64,000 nt of DNA from CBDCWT01 sp965223305 (GTDB taxonomy: Bacteria; Planctomycetota; Planctomycetia; Pirellulales; Pirellulaceae): contig CBDCWT010000083.1 of the NCBI GenBank assembly GCA_965223305.1, forward strand, positions 45,074-109,073, in the 5' to 3' direction. The position numbers and the translations under genes are program-made. The notes below the pieces were generated by a model that was given only the letters and a program-made list of their open reading frames with translations, ran no database searches and was not told the origin of the DNA. Positions 1-10,200 of the stretch are shown piece by piece; within the stretch, counting starts at the first letter, position 1; the number at the start of each line of letters is the position of its first letter.

Positions 1-545
1 TTAACTGCCACAGCGCATTTCCCGACAAGTGCGAAGGCATCATCTTGTCACTACGAACGGTCTACAAGAACGACGCGGCAACCAAGACCATGTCTGCCGA
101 CGATCGGCTGGCCTATCATCAGCGTCTGAGCCAGCCAGTGATGGCGGCGATCCATCAGCAGCTCACTGGCTGGCTGACGAATCGCGAGGTGGAGCCAAAC
201 TCAAGACTGGGCGGCGCAGTCAACTATATGCTCAACCACTGGGATGCGTTGACGTTGTTTCTTCGCGAACCAGGCGCGCCGCTGGACAATAATATCTGCG
301 AAAGAGCGTTGAAACGCGCCATCGTGCACCGCAAGAACTCGCTCTTCTTCAAGACTCGCAACGGGGCGCTTGTAGGCGACTGCTTGATGAGCCTGATCTA
401 CACCTGCGAGATCAATCAGGTCAGCGCATTCGACTACCTCAATGCGCTCCAGGAGCACGCAGAACTCGCCAAACAGGCTCCGCAAGACTGGCTGCCCTGG
501 GCGTTCCAATCCGCCCTCCCTGCCTCGCTTCCCTCAGCCGCCTAG
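1..545 (+). CDS. tnpC: IS66 family transposase TnpC, C-terminal part (cut by window edge)
   Basis: The frame is open from the first bases of the window, so this is the C-terminal portion of a longer gene. It contains the IS66 signature around LDNNICERALKR, which carries the last acidic residue (E) of the DDE catalytic triad, followed by the usual C-terminal segment with FFKTRNGA and a Leu/Ala-rich tail. The first two catalytic Asp residues would lie upstream, outside the window. It differs clearly from the second IS66 transposase near 59 kb, so it is another element. The stop is at 543-545. I could not recognise the element's terminal inverted repeat downstream. Confidence 0.85.
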   Translation, partial: NCHSAFPDKCEGIILSLRTVYKNDAATKTMSADDRLAYHQRLSQPVMAAIHQQLTGWLTNREVEPNSRLGGAVNYMLNHWDALTLFLREPGAPLDNNICERALKRAIVHRKNSLFFKTRNGALVGDCLMSLIYTCEINQVSAFDYLNALQEHAELAKQAPQDWLPWAFQSALPASLPSAA

Positions 546-564
546 CAAACATCCACCACCATTT

Positions 565-2208
565 ATGCACCCTTGCCGCAAGCACACCAACGTACTAGGC
601 CTTAGCTGGGACGAGTACTGGCCCGTGGTGCAACGTATCGCGGATCAAATGGCCGAGGACAATCGAGCGGCCGGCATTCCTGCGGTGAAGACGGTGGACG
701 GACAATACGACCCCGAGTACCCACCGTGCCCAACCGCGACAGCGCCGAACGAATCGGAAGCCAGCTTCCATCGGGACTTCACAAAATTCGCCCACTGGCT
801 AGCGACCAAGGCCAAAGAGCCGTTCCAGCAGCTCCTGAACATCCTTCGTCCTCGCGCCCCCCGACAAGCCGGCCGAAGACGACAAGTGACACGAATGTGT
901 CACAAACCAACAGGATTCAAGAAACATAGCGGTCGCAAACCCGACCGCTCCAAAAGATCCTCTGCGCAAATCGCCGGCAAATCCACCGTCCAAGCCGCAA
1001 TTTCACCAATTTCTAACGCACCCCCCGAAAATCTGGCTGCCCAAAATCAAATCGGTGATTTTCTCGCTTTGGCTGTCCACGACCCGAAGGGTCTCTTGCG
1101 CTGGAGTGTTGATACAGATCGCGTCTCCCTTTACTCCAGCACCGTTGCGGCGTCCACTTGTGAGCAAGTCAATTGGCCAAGCATCGAAGAGCGGGCAGAC
1201 GCAGTTCCTTCAAGCGATTCGACCACGTTTGTTATTGAGGAAACCACTGCTTTTTATCTGCTCGCGCGAACTGACGGTGAGCTTTTTGCTCGGAGAGTCG
1301 TCGTGCATGTCAGAAGTGATTCCGACGATGAGGCACATTCGTGGAGTCCACTAGAAAGCCACCACGATGCGATGTCCGAGAAGAACGTGGTCATCTGGCG
1401 TCCAGAACCTGCCGCAGAGATGCTCACACCTGTCTCATGGCACGCTGGTCCATCGGTTAGCCTTTCCGCATCTCGAGTGGTCGCATTCGACAATGAGTCG
1501 GTTCGGTTCTCATGGGATGTGCGCAACGCCAGTTGTGCCCAGCGAACCTTCGGTGCTTCGCACACAAGGCTGGCGCCAGACACCTCACAAAACTCAGGCA
1601 CAGCCGTAGTTGGCGGTTGGACGATGCAAAGCTTTGCGCCTCCATGCCAGAAGGTCGGCAGTGGCTCCGACACGATTACTCACGCCTCACCGCAAATCTA
1701 CGGCCAGACAATTTGGGCAGAGAACCCAAGTGGACCACTGATACGAGGCGCCCACGCCTACTTCGTTCGATCACCAGCATTCCGTGGTAACTACTCAACC
1801 CGAGTCAACGCAATAAGACATGCGATCCGCGATATCGTGACGCGACTAAAACGTGGCTGCATCGTAAACGACAAAAGCCTTGACACTTCCGTTCCGGCTT
1901 TTCGTGACAAGCGTCTTGATCGCCGTGCCTTTTATTCTCGGCTCCTTGCTGAATTTGAAAATCTGCACTTGCTCACATTCGAATGCGTGGACTTCGCTAA
2001 GGACAGCGACAATTACTACGGGCGGTTTACAGACAGGTCGAACACGATTCAGCTCGGTTGGTCGCCTAATCGCCAACCATACTTACCATACGTGATTCTT
2101 CACGAATTGTGCCATAAGGCAGGATTCCATTCATCGCTCTTGCCCTATTACAGTCGAGCATCAATCGAAAACCAGACGCACCAAGTTTCGGGAATTTGTT
2201 ATCCATGA
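565..2208 (+). CDS. Putative HExxH zinc metallopeptidase-like protein
   Basis: The protein has HELCHKAGF about 30 residues before its end, an HExxH zinc-binding motif of gluzincin/minigluzincin type, in a context (YVILHELCH) usual for a metallopeptidase core helix. I recognise no named family. The body before it is Ser/Thr-rich and lacks an obvious signal peptide. The frame is open back into the IS66 gene, so the start is uncertain: the ATG at 565 lies just after the IS66 stop, and the region to about 1000 has a basic, irregular composition that may be non-native. The gene may be a chimera whose true 5' end was displaced by the IS66 element. C-terminal residues run only about 28 past the zinc motif, short for a complete peptidase; a third zinc ligand is not evident. 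Confidence 0.55.
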   Translation: MHPCRKHTNVLGLSWDEYWPVVQRIADQMAEDNRAAGIPAVKTVDGQYDPEYPPCPTATAPNESEASFHRDFTKFAHWLATKAKEPFQQLLNILRPRAPRQAGRRRQVTRMCHKPTGFKKHSGRKPDRSKRSSAQIAGKSTVQAAISPISNAPPENLAAQNQIGDFLALAVHDPKGLLRWSVDTDRVSLYSSTVAASTCEQVNWPSIEERADAVPSSDSTTFVIEETTAFYLLARTDGELFARRVVVHVRSDSDDEAHSWSPLESHHDAMSEKNVVIWRPEPAAEMLTPVSWHAGPSVSLSASRVVAFDNESVRFSWDVRNASCAQRTFGASHTRLAPDTSQNSGTAVVGGWTMQSFAPPCQKVGSGSDTITHASPQIYGQTIWAENPSGPLIRGAHAYFVRSPAFRGNYSTRVNAIRHAIRDIVTRLKRGCIVNDKSLDTSVPAFRDKRLDRRAFYSRLLAEFENLHLLTFECVDFAKDSDNYYGRFTDRSNTIQLGWSPNRQPYLPYVILHELCHKAGFHSSLLPYYSRASIENQTHQVSGICYP

Positions 2209-2408
2209 GGCCATTCTCGGGACCTGCCAGATTACGCCAGGCCGATAGCCTAGGCAGTCTAGGTGGAGCCGGCGGTTTACTGTGGCCTTGACGATTTTAC
2301 GGATTATCCGCACATTAAAACTGGCAGATTCGCTTTCATCCCTACAATCGTTACACACCCCCATTTGGCGCTGCCGAAGAAACCTCTGTCACAAACGCTA
2401 CCCGCCAG

Positions 2409-4022
2409 ATGGAGATGACAATGGGGTCTAAAGTTCACCTTTTTGTAATCTTGGGATTGCAAGTCGCCGCCATCCTGCTTGGTTTTTGTCAATCCGTGGA
2501 GGCCCAGGAGCTGGCTCCCGTATTGAGCCCTGGAGAGTATTACGCCGGGGCAAACAGCGGATCGCTTGCTCCTGGGAGTCAATTCACTCCCCGTATCTTC
2601 TCCTCCCACGCTAAGTCCAATCGATCTTGGCTAGATTACGCACCTACGATGTTAGGTGACGGTTTTTTCAGCCGCACTGGACCTATCAACGGGCCAGTGA
2701 GCCTTGACCGATTGTTCGTCGCAGCGACGGACCTCGACCTTCCCGTAATATTGCCACCCGTTGGTGCGCCCATCACATTGAGCGAGGCTGGCCCAGTCGG
2801 AATATTTTCGTCTTCGTTGGGATCAGCCCACGACATCCAAGCTGCGCTTCGAAACGGAACCCCGCTGCCACCCGCAACGCTCGTCTCCACAATTGCTGAC
2901 AACGCAACCATGACGACCGCGGTTACCCTCGGGGAAGCACAGGCTCTCCTGGCAGCCACAGGCGTCGCGTTTGACCTTGTTCCAATCGTAGCGCCTCCCG
3001 GAACCTACAATGCAGCAGTCGACGGAGCGTTCGTCACTCGAAACGGTTCCGTGGGAGCCACCACTTACCGCAGTGTCTTCTCTGGCGCATTGCTACAGGC
3101 CGGCGCTGATTCTATCACCGGCGCAGAAGACTTCGACGCTTTCTACTTCTACGACTACCTTGTCAACGTTGGCATTCCAACGCCTCATGCGGCTGCGGTG
3201 AGATCTGGTGTCTTGAAAGCTTCGGAAGGAAATCAAACACTTCCACGAAACCGCGTCTTTTTTCAGTATGCGTTCTTTGACCAAGTGGGGCTACATCAGG
3301 GCGCGGGAGCCAGCCGATTCATGCCCGGATTTGAACGCACGCTGTTTGATGGATTGTGCTCAATCGAGATGCGCTTTCCTTTCACCTCGGCGATGACAGA
3401 CTCCATGGTTGTTTCGCCAGGAGGAATTGGTGGCGGCACAGACCTCCAGTGGGGCAATGTCACTGCTTTTCTTAAGGTGCTGATGAATCGCACCAATAGC
3501 TTTGCATGGTCGTGTGGTGTGGCCGCAAGCGTCCCCACAGCTGATAATCTAGAAATTCAATTGTCTGATGGGACGCCATGGCTCGCGTTGAAGAATGAGG
3601 CGGTTCACGTTGGTCCATTTCTTTCAGCGCTCTACGCGCCAAACGACCGATTCTTCTTGCAGACCTTTGGACAACTCGACTTTTCTACCAACGGCAACCC
3701 CTTGCTTCTGAATCTTGATGGAGCAAGCCTTGTTCAAGCAGGAAGCCTGACCGACACTGCCTATGCATTCATTGACGCCCAGGTGGGTTATTGGGTCAAT
3801 TCGCCCTCCACCTCACGTCATCCCCTTGCGCTTCTGGCCGAATTCCACTACAACGCCGCCCTCAACAACTCCGATGTGATCCAAACTGGCGGCTTTCAGG
3901 TTGGAGCGGCGAGCGCGGACGCAAACACTCTCAACCTCACCGCTGGCGCGTCTCTTCAGCTTGGCCAGCAGTCCCGCGTTTTCCGCAGGGTACGTCGCTC
4001 CGCTCACCGACGACCCGTTTGA
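2409..4022 (+). CDS. Secreted outer-membrane-like protein with 3' frameshift
   Basis: The protein opens with a clear Sec signal peptide: a basic start, a hydrophobic run around FVILGLQVAAILLG and a likely cleavage site near SVEA/QE. The mature part is rich in Gly, Ala, Phe and alternating hydrophobic residues, as in planctomycete outer-membrane beta-barrel proteins. I do not recognise a named family. In the annotated frame it ends with an odd basic tail (RRVRRSAHRR). From about 3976 a second frame continues with barrel-like sequence (AGYVAPLTDDPFDGAFRVN) to a stop at 4060-4062, so a one-base insertion near the CCC at 3973-3975 probably altered the last 27 or so residues. Three in-frame ATGs (2409, 2415, 2421) make the exact start uncertain. 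Confidence 0.6.
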   Translation: MEMTMGSKVHLFVILGLQVAAILLGFCQSVEAQELAPVLSPGEYYAGANSGSLAPGSQFTPRIFSSHAKSNRSWLDYAPTMLGDGFFSRTGPINGPVSLDRLFVAATDLDLPVILPPVGAPITLSEAGPVGIFSSSLGSAHDIQAALRNGTPLPPATLVSTIADNATMTTAVTLGEAQALLAATGVAFDLVPIVAPPGTYNAAVDGAFVTRNGSVGATTYRSVFSGALLQAGADSITGAEDFDAFYFYDYLVNVGIPTPHAAAVRSGVLKASEGNQTLPRNRVFFQYAFFDQVGLHQGAGASRFMPGFERTLFDGLCSIEMRFPFTSAMTDSMVVSPGGIGGGTDLQWGNVTAFLKVLMNRTNSFAWSCGVAASVPTADNLEIQLSDGTPWLALKNEAVHVGPFLSALYAPNDRFFLQTFGQLDFSTNGNPLLLNLDGASLVQAGSLTDTAYAFIDAQVGYWVNSPSTSRHPLALLAEFHYNAALNNSDVIQTGGFQVGAASADANTLNLTAGASLQLGQQSRVFRRVRRSAHRRPV

Positions 4023-4204
4023 TGGTGCTTTCCGGGTGAATCTGGAAATGCAACCTCAATAGCCACTGCTCTCAACAAAAAGTTGCATTCGGCACGCGTG
4101 TTGCCCAAAATGTCAGGCGACAGATGGGAATTCCGGGCTGACGGATGTCCGGAGATTTGCAGGTAAAGCGGTCTGGTGACTGCAATCTCGCGTGTTGGGC
4201 AACT

Positions 4205-7200
4205 ATGAGCAAGAAGTCACGTAAGCGACGTCGTAATCTTCGGGACAACAAGTGGCTGGGGATGGAGCGATTAGAAGATCGCTTGATGCTGACAGCTTCC
4301 TCGGGGGCAAGTCCGCACACAGACGTGAGCCCCTGGCATAACGCGACCGATCCATTTGATGTAAACGCGGATGGCCGACGGTCAATAGCAGACCTTCGCG
4401 TCTTGTTGACCGATTATCTCGAAAACGGCGCTCGAGAGTTGGGAGGAGGAGATAGTGATGTCGGCTACTACGTAGACATCACGGGCGATGGCTGGGCCAC
4501 CCTCAGCGACATGCGACAGTTGTTGCAGACCCTAACCGCTCCAGTTGCTTCAGCTGAAGGTGTTCCGAACTCCACCTCAAATGTCGCTAACACCAACGGC
4601 GAAAACCTTCTGTTCGTCGAATTCGGCTACCTGCCTGGCGGCGCTGGCGATGAGGTTATCGTCCAAACCGACTTCTCATCTGTTCCTGACGCATTTGATG
4701 AGGTGGGTACATTCATCATTACGCCCGATCTGGTTGACTCAAACGGCGCGTTGCTTCAGCCACCAGCAGAGAGAATTTTTCCGCTCTTTCAGCGCGGCGC
4801 TGCGACATTTGCCGTATCGCCAACTTTTGATGGCGCGCAGCGACTGGGCGTCTATGCCAAAGTAGACGATTCCCACCCCGACAGCGCAATCCGAGTTGTC
4901 CCGGAGAGCATTGCCTCATGGAAAGTTCAGTGGGAGGAGCAGTTACAACTCTGGTCTTCCTTGCCCGAAGTTGGCGATCGGGGCTACGACGATGGTGAGT
5001 TTCACGTAACAGCTACGGTTGTTGACGCTAACCGACCACCTGAGTTCGTGACGGAGCCCGTTACGGCCGCCCACGCCGATATTCCCTACGAATACGATTC
5101 GGACGCAGTTGACCCAGACCAAGACGAACTAACCTACCGACTAGCCGCTGGTCCAGCAGGAATGTCCATCGATCCACGCACGGGACGCGTCATGTGGAGG
5201 CCCTCGGCAGGGCAGGTCGGTGTCCATTCAGTTGTGTTGGAAGTAGCGGACGGTGCACGCTCGGATATTCAGCAATACGATATCGTTGTGGCCCAGACGC
5301 CGAGCAATCGCCCGCCTGTGATATTGTCTTCTCCGGTTCGTAGTGCGTATCTCGGGGAGCCGGTCGTTACGGAACCAGAAACACCTGTGGATCTTCGCGA
5401 CTGGCAAGTTATTCAATACGACATGGGGATTTGGCGGGACGCCGAGTGGATTGTGAGCAACGACGGTACGTCCGTGAGGCAACTACACAACTCCGATGCC
5501 GCCATACTCTTAAGTGACTTCACCTTGACAAATACGAAAGTCGAGGGCACTTGGCTCATGGATGGCGGTGATGACGACATGGTGGGGTTTGTGTTTGGCT
5601 ACCAGGACACTGGACATTTCTATTTGTTTGATTGGAAACGCAACACCCAGTCCCGGCAGGGAAACCGCAGTCTTGGCAACGCAGAACAAGGTATGACCGT
5701 TCGAGCGATCAGCGTGGAAGATGGAAACCTCGACGCGCTTGACATTTGGCCGACTGCGGGAAACGGTGCACGATCACGCACGCTCTTCCACAATGATGTC
5801 CGCTGGAATCACAACACCGAATATCGTTTTTCGCTGGAATTTCACCCTGGCGAATTCACGATAACGGTTTCAATTGGTGATACTGTCCTCGAAGCTGCGA
5901 CCATCGAGGACGACACGTACACCAGCGGCGGATTCGGGTTCTACAACTTTTCCCAAGACAATGCTGTTTACCGAGGCTTCACGTCCCAAGCCGTTCCTGA
6001 CGATCGCTACGTCTATGACGTTGAAGCTATCGACCCCGACTCTGACCCGCTGACATACGAATTGGTTGAGTCGCCTGAAGGGATGACCATTTCACCCGCC
6101 AATGGGCTTGTAAGTTGGGTCCCCGACGATACGCACCTGGGAAATCACCGTGTCGTTGTTCGAGTAAGAGATGGCCGCGGCGGCGAAGCAATTCAGGATT
6201 TCATCGTCTGCGTTCACCCTGATCCGACGAATCATGCCCCCTTGATTGTGAGCGAACCTGCTAGGCGTTTCTTGCAAGGCCCCGCGAATGACATCTCTGT
6301 CTACCGATACGACGTGGAGGCCATCGACTTTGATTTCGATACCCTGCGTTACGAGTTAGACGCGGCTCCTAGCGGAGCCACTATCAACAATGAAACTGGA
6401 GAGATACAGTGGCCAATGGTGAACGGAGAGCAATTCGTTCCAGTCGACTTCTCTCAGTTCCACAATCTACGCTTACAGGCAATCCCTCTTCCTACTGGCG
6501 TCCACCCCAATGCGTTCCAGTACCCAGAGGGCTCCTTCGAGACCGATGGCATTCCGTTTGAGATTCCGGCGGGGGGCAATAATGCGTGGTTCGCGAGCGG
6601 CCAGAACGGCTCTTTGAGTCAGGTCGAAATCCCTGTTGGTGAATTTGGCGTTTCAGAGGTTCACACATTGATCAATAGCGGCTGGGGAAGCCCGCAAATA
6701 CCGGGCTTGGCGGCGGTTGAATTTGTTGGTTCTGATGGCGCCTTCTACCGCAAGGAGCTTGTGGGGAATGTCGACATTAGGGACTACAACCAGGGTGTAT
6801 TTACCAATTCAATCAATGGCACTTCAACCGTCAATGTATTTACGGCAGGAAGTGGCCAGAACCAGGAAGCTCGACTAGACAAACAGTTCTTCGATTTGCC
6901 CGCTGACTTCAAATCTCAAGTCCTTGAAACCATTCGCTTCATTGATAATGGAGCGGAGGGGATTCAACGAATCTTCGTGGCAGGAGTCACTGTCCTCGCC
7001 GCACCATCTCAGGCGACGTTCGAAATCCAAGTCACCGATGGAAGGGGGGGGCTCGATCAGCAATCATTTACGTTGGACGTAATGGAAGCTGGCGACGGTG
7101 AGATCCACGGAACGAAATTCAATGACAGCGATGGCGATGGGCATTTCGTTCGCCACCAAGCAGAAGAGTTCTCAGGGGGGCCTGGTGCTTGGTCTCCAGA

Positions 7201-10200
7201 TGGAGCATCCCTTCACTACATTCAAACTGGTGGCAATCCAGGGGGATATCTTGAGCTTCGCGACGTTGTCAATACACAACTGTCGTTGTCCGTAGACAGC
7301 GAAATTGTTAACCACTTGGATGCATACGATGGTGGCACGTTAGCGTTTGATGCGCGCTCTATTAATGGAATTGTTGAGCCATGGAATGTCTTCGGTCGAA
7401 TCGAGATTAGGTCTGCGAGTAAGGACCTCGTCTACGATGGAATTGGGGCTGTGCCCGGTAGTGACTGGTCAACATTCTCAATCGGCCTGTCCTCGACCGA
7501 ATGGGGCGTCTCCCAAAACGAATGGCTTGAGGCGCTAGATACAGCCACGGCCATGGAAATCACTCTTGAGGCAGATCTTCGGCTGCGTGAGCATGTTGGG
7601 TTCGACAATTTTCAACTAACCCCTTGGCGTCAAGAAGAAGGCATGGAGGGCTGGAGGATCTATTTAGACGAAAATAACAACGGCATGTGGGAAAGTTGGG
7701 AGCGATCCACGACGACGGATGCATCTGGAGCATATGCTTTCACGGATCTACCAGATGGCGACTACACCGTTCGCGAAGTTGCCCGGAAAGGTTGGCAACA
7801 GACGCATCCAGAATTCGAGCGTCGCATAGCGATCCAAGGGGGTAACGTAGTTGATCGGGTTGATTTTGGCAACTTAGCTGTCCCAGTCACCAGCGTGTAT
7901 TTCACCTCGTTTCCCACAACGACCGTGGAGGCTGGGCAGAGGTTTGTCTATGAGGCACACATAGTGTCTAGTAGCGGTGAGGTGACGATTGAACTTCCCC
8001 TTGCACCGCAAGGGATGTCGATTCACCCAACAACAGGTGTTGTTGTCTGGGATCCATCCGATCTAGACGTCGGCACACATCAAGTCGCCCTCCGCGCCGT
8101 CGCGGAAGATGGAGAGGTGATCACTCAACCTTTCCAACTGACGGTCGAGCCGTTTAACGCCCCGCCTGTATTTGAATCTATTCCGCCTGCCGCTGTTGGA
8201 ATTGGCCAGCCGTTGGAATTTAACGTTCGAGCGTTTGATCCTGATGGAGACACGGCCGGGCTCCGTTTTGCCAATCCAACACTTGGCAATGGGCTGGTGG
8301 TTGACCCAATTTCGGGGCATGCGACGTGGACTGCTCCGATTTCGACCGGTCCCCAAACGCTCTCAATCGTTGCGACGGATGAGCAAGGCGGAGAGTCCAC
8401 ATTGTCGTTTACAGTCGCAGTGCTGGATGGCATTAACTCGCCCCCACTGTTCACTAGCACGCCGCGCACTTCAACTGCTGTCAATGTGCCGTGGCACTAC
8501 ATTCCTGATGCGACGGACCCCGATGACGAGCCACTTACAGTAAGCATTGAATTCGGACCAAACGAAGCGATCTTGACCGATATGGGAGTCATCCAGTGGA
8601 CACCCACCTCACCTGGAACGGTGACATTTGTCGTTAGGGCAACCGATAGCCGCGGTGAACATGTTGAACAGACATTTGATGTCACTGCGACTCTTGAGTT
8701 CGAGAATTCTGCCCCCATCATTCTTAGTGAATCGGTCCCGACGCAGGCCGCCTACAATCTGACTCAACAATTCCAAATTCTAGCGTCTGATCCTGATAAT
8801 GACTCAGTTCAATGGCGACTCGAGTCGGGGCCCACCGGAATGGGAATGGACCAGCGAGGAAACGTGCGTTGGACTCCTGACGAATCGCTACTTGGGCCTC
8901 AAGAATTCATCGTGGTTGTTTCCGACGCGTATGGCGGGACGTCCGAAGCAACGTTCACAATCGAGGTGACCTGCGCAAATGGTTCGCCTCAGGTCATCTC
9001 AACCCCAGTTACCAACTCCACGGAGCGCGAGCCGTATCGTTACACGATAGATGCAGTCGATCCTGAACACGACGAGTTGCGATTCTTGTTGGAGACAATG
9101 CCAACGGGGATGGCCGTTGATGAGACAACGGGAGAAATCTCATGGCTGCCAAATGTTGGTCAGGCTGGGCTTCACCTGATCGAAGTTGCCGTCGTTGACT
9201 CGCATGGAGCCGTCGGTAGGCAGTCCTTTGAAATCGAGGTTGACTCTCTGCCACTAGGTGAAGACCCGCAAGCAATTCTAACAATCAATGAACCTCCAAG
9301 AATTACGTCCACACCTGTCTTCGGCGCTCAACCAGGCGAATCGTACACGTATCAAGTTGAAGCGTTCGACCCAGAGGGCACGTCGCTTGCATATGGTTTT
9401 CTTTCTAATCCGCAAGGGATGGCAATCTCACCAGCGGGTGAGGTGACTTGGACGCCACCTCTTAACGGTCCGACCACGGAATCCGTCTCCATCGTTGTGG
9501 AAGATGCCGACGGGGCGAAGGGGTTTCAGACGTTTACGCTCCGAATTGAAGAAAACCGTTCCCCAGTGATTACGTCGTTTCCAGTCGATACCGTTTCCGC
9601 AGGAGGGGCCTACGCCTACGACTTCCGCGCGCTGGATCCCGACAATCATCGCCTAACGTTCTCCATTACCGGCCCCAGCGGCATGCTGATCGACGCAAGT
9701 GGGGCTATTCGCTGGCAGACTGATCCCACTGATGCGGGACGTGCCGAATTCGTGTCTGTCACTGTGGAGGACGAATTTGGCGCCACCGCCACTCAAAACT
9801 TCACGTTGAATGTCGCAGCCGACACGGTCGCGCCCAATGTGGACCTGGAGATCCTGCAAGGCTTCGTCGATAGTGCTGGCAATTTCTTCATCAACCAAGG
9901 CGACACAACATTCATAAGAGTCACGGCAACCGACGACTTGCGAGTCGCAGCACTTGAATTAACGATTGATGGTGCAGTCACCCCGGTTCCGCCATCGGGA
10001 GTTGTCGAATACCAAGGTGTGGCTCCCGGTTCCGTTTCGATTGTGGCAACCGCGACGGACGTGGCCGGAAACGTCGGCACCTCAACAACGTCGCTCGGTG
10101 TCATTGATCCCAATGACAACTCTGTCCCTCAGGTGGAAATCACGAGCCCCGTCTCCAGTGAACCACACGGTGCCAGTTCAGGTGCCTTGCATGAAGTAAC

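Noticed and set aside
886..903. Perfect inverted repeat GTGACAC/GTGTCAC
   Set aside because: It lies within a probable coding frame and has no gene start nearby that it could control; a chance palindrome is likely.
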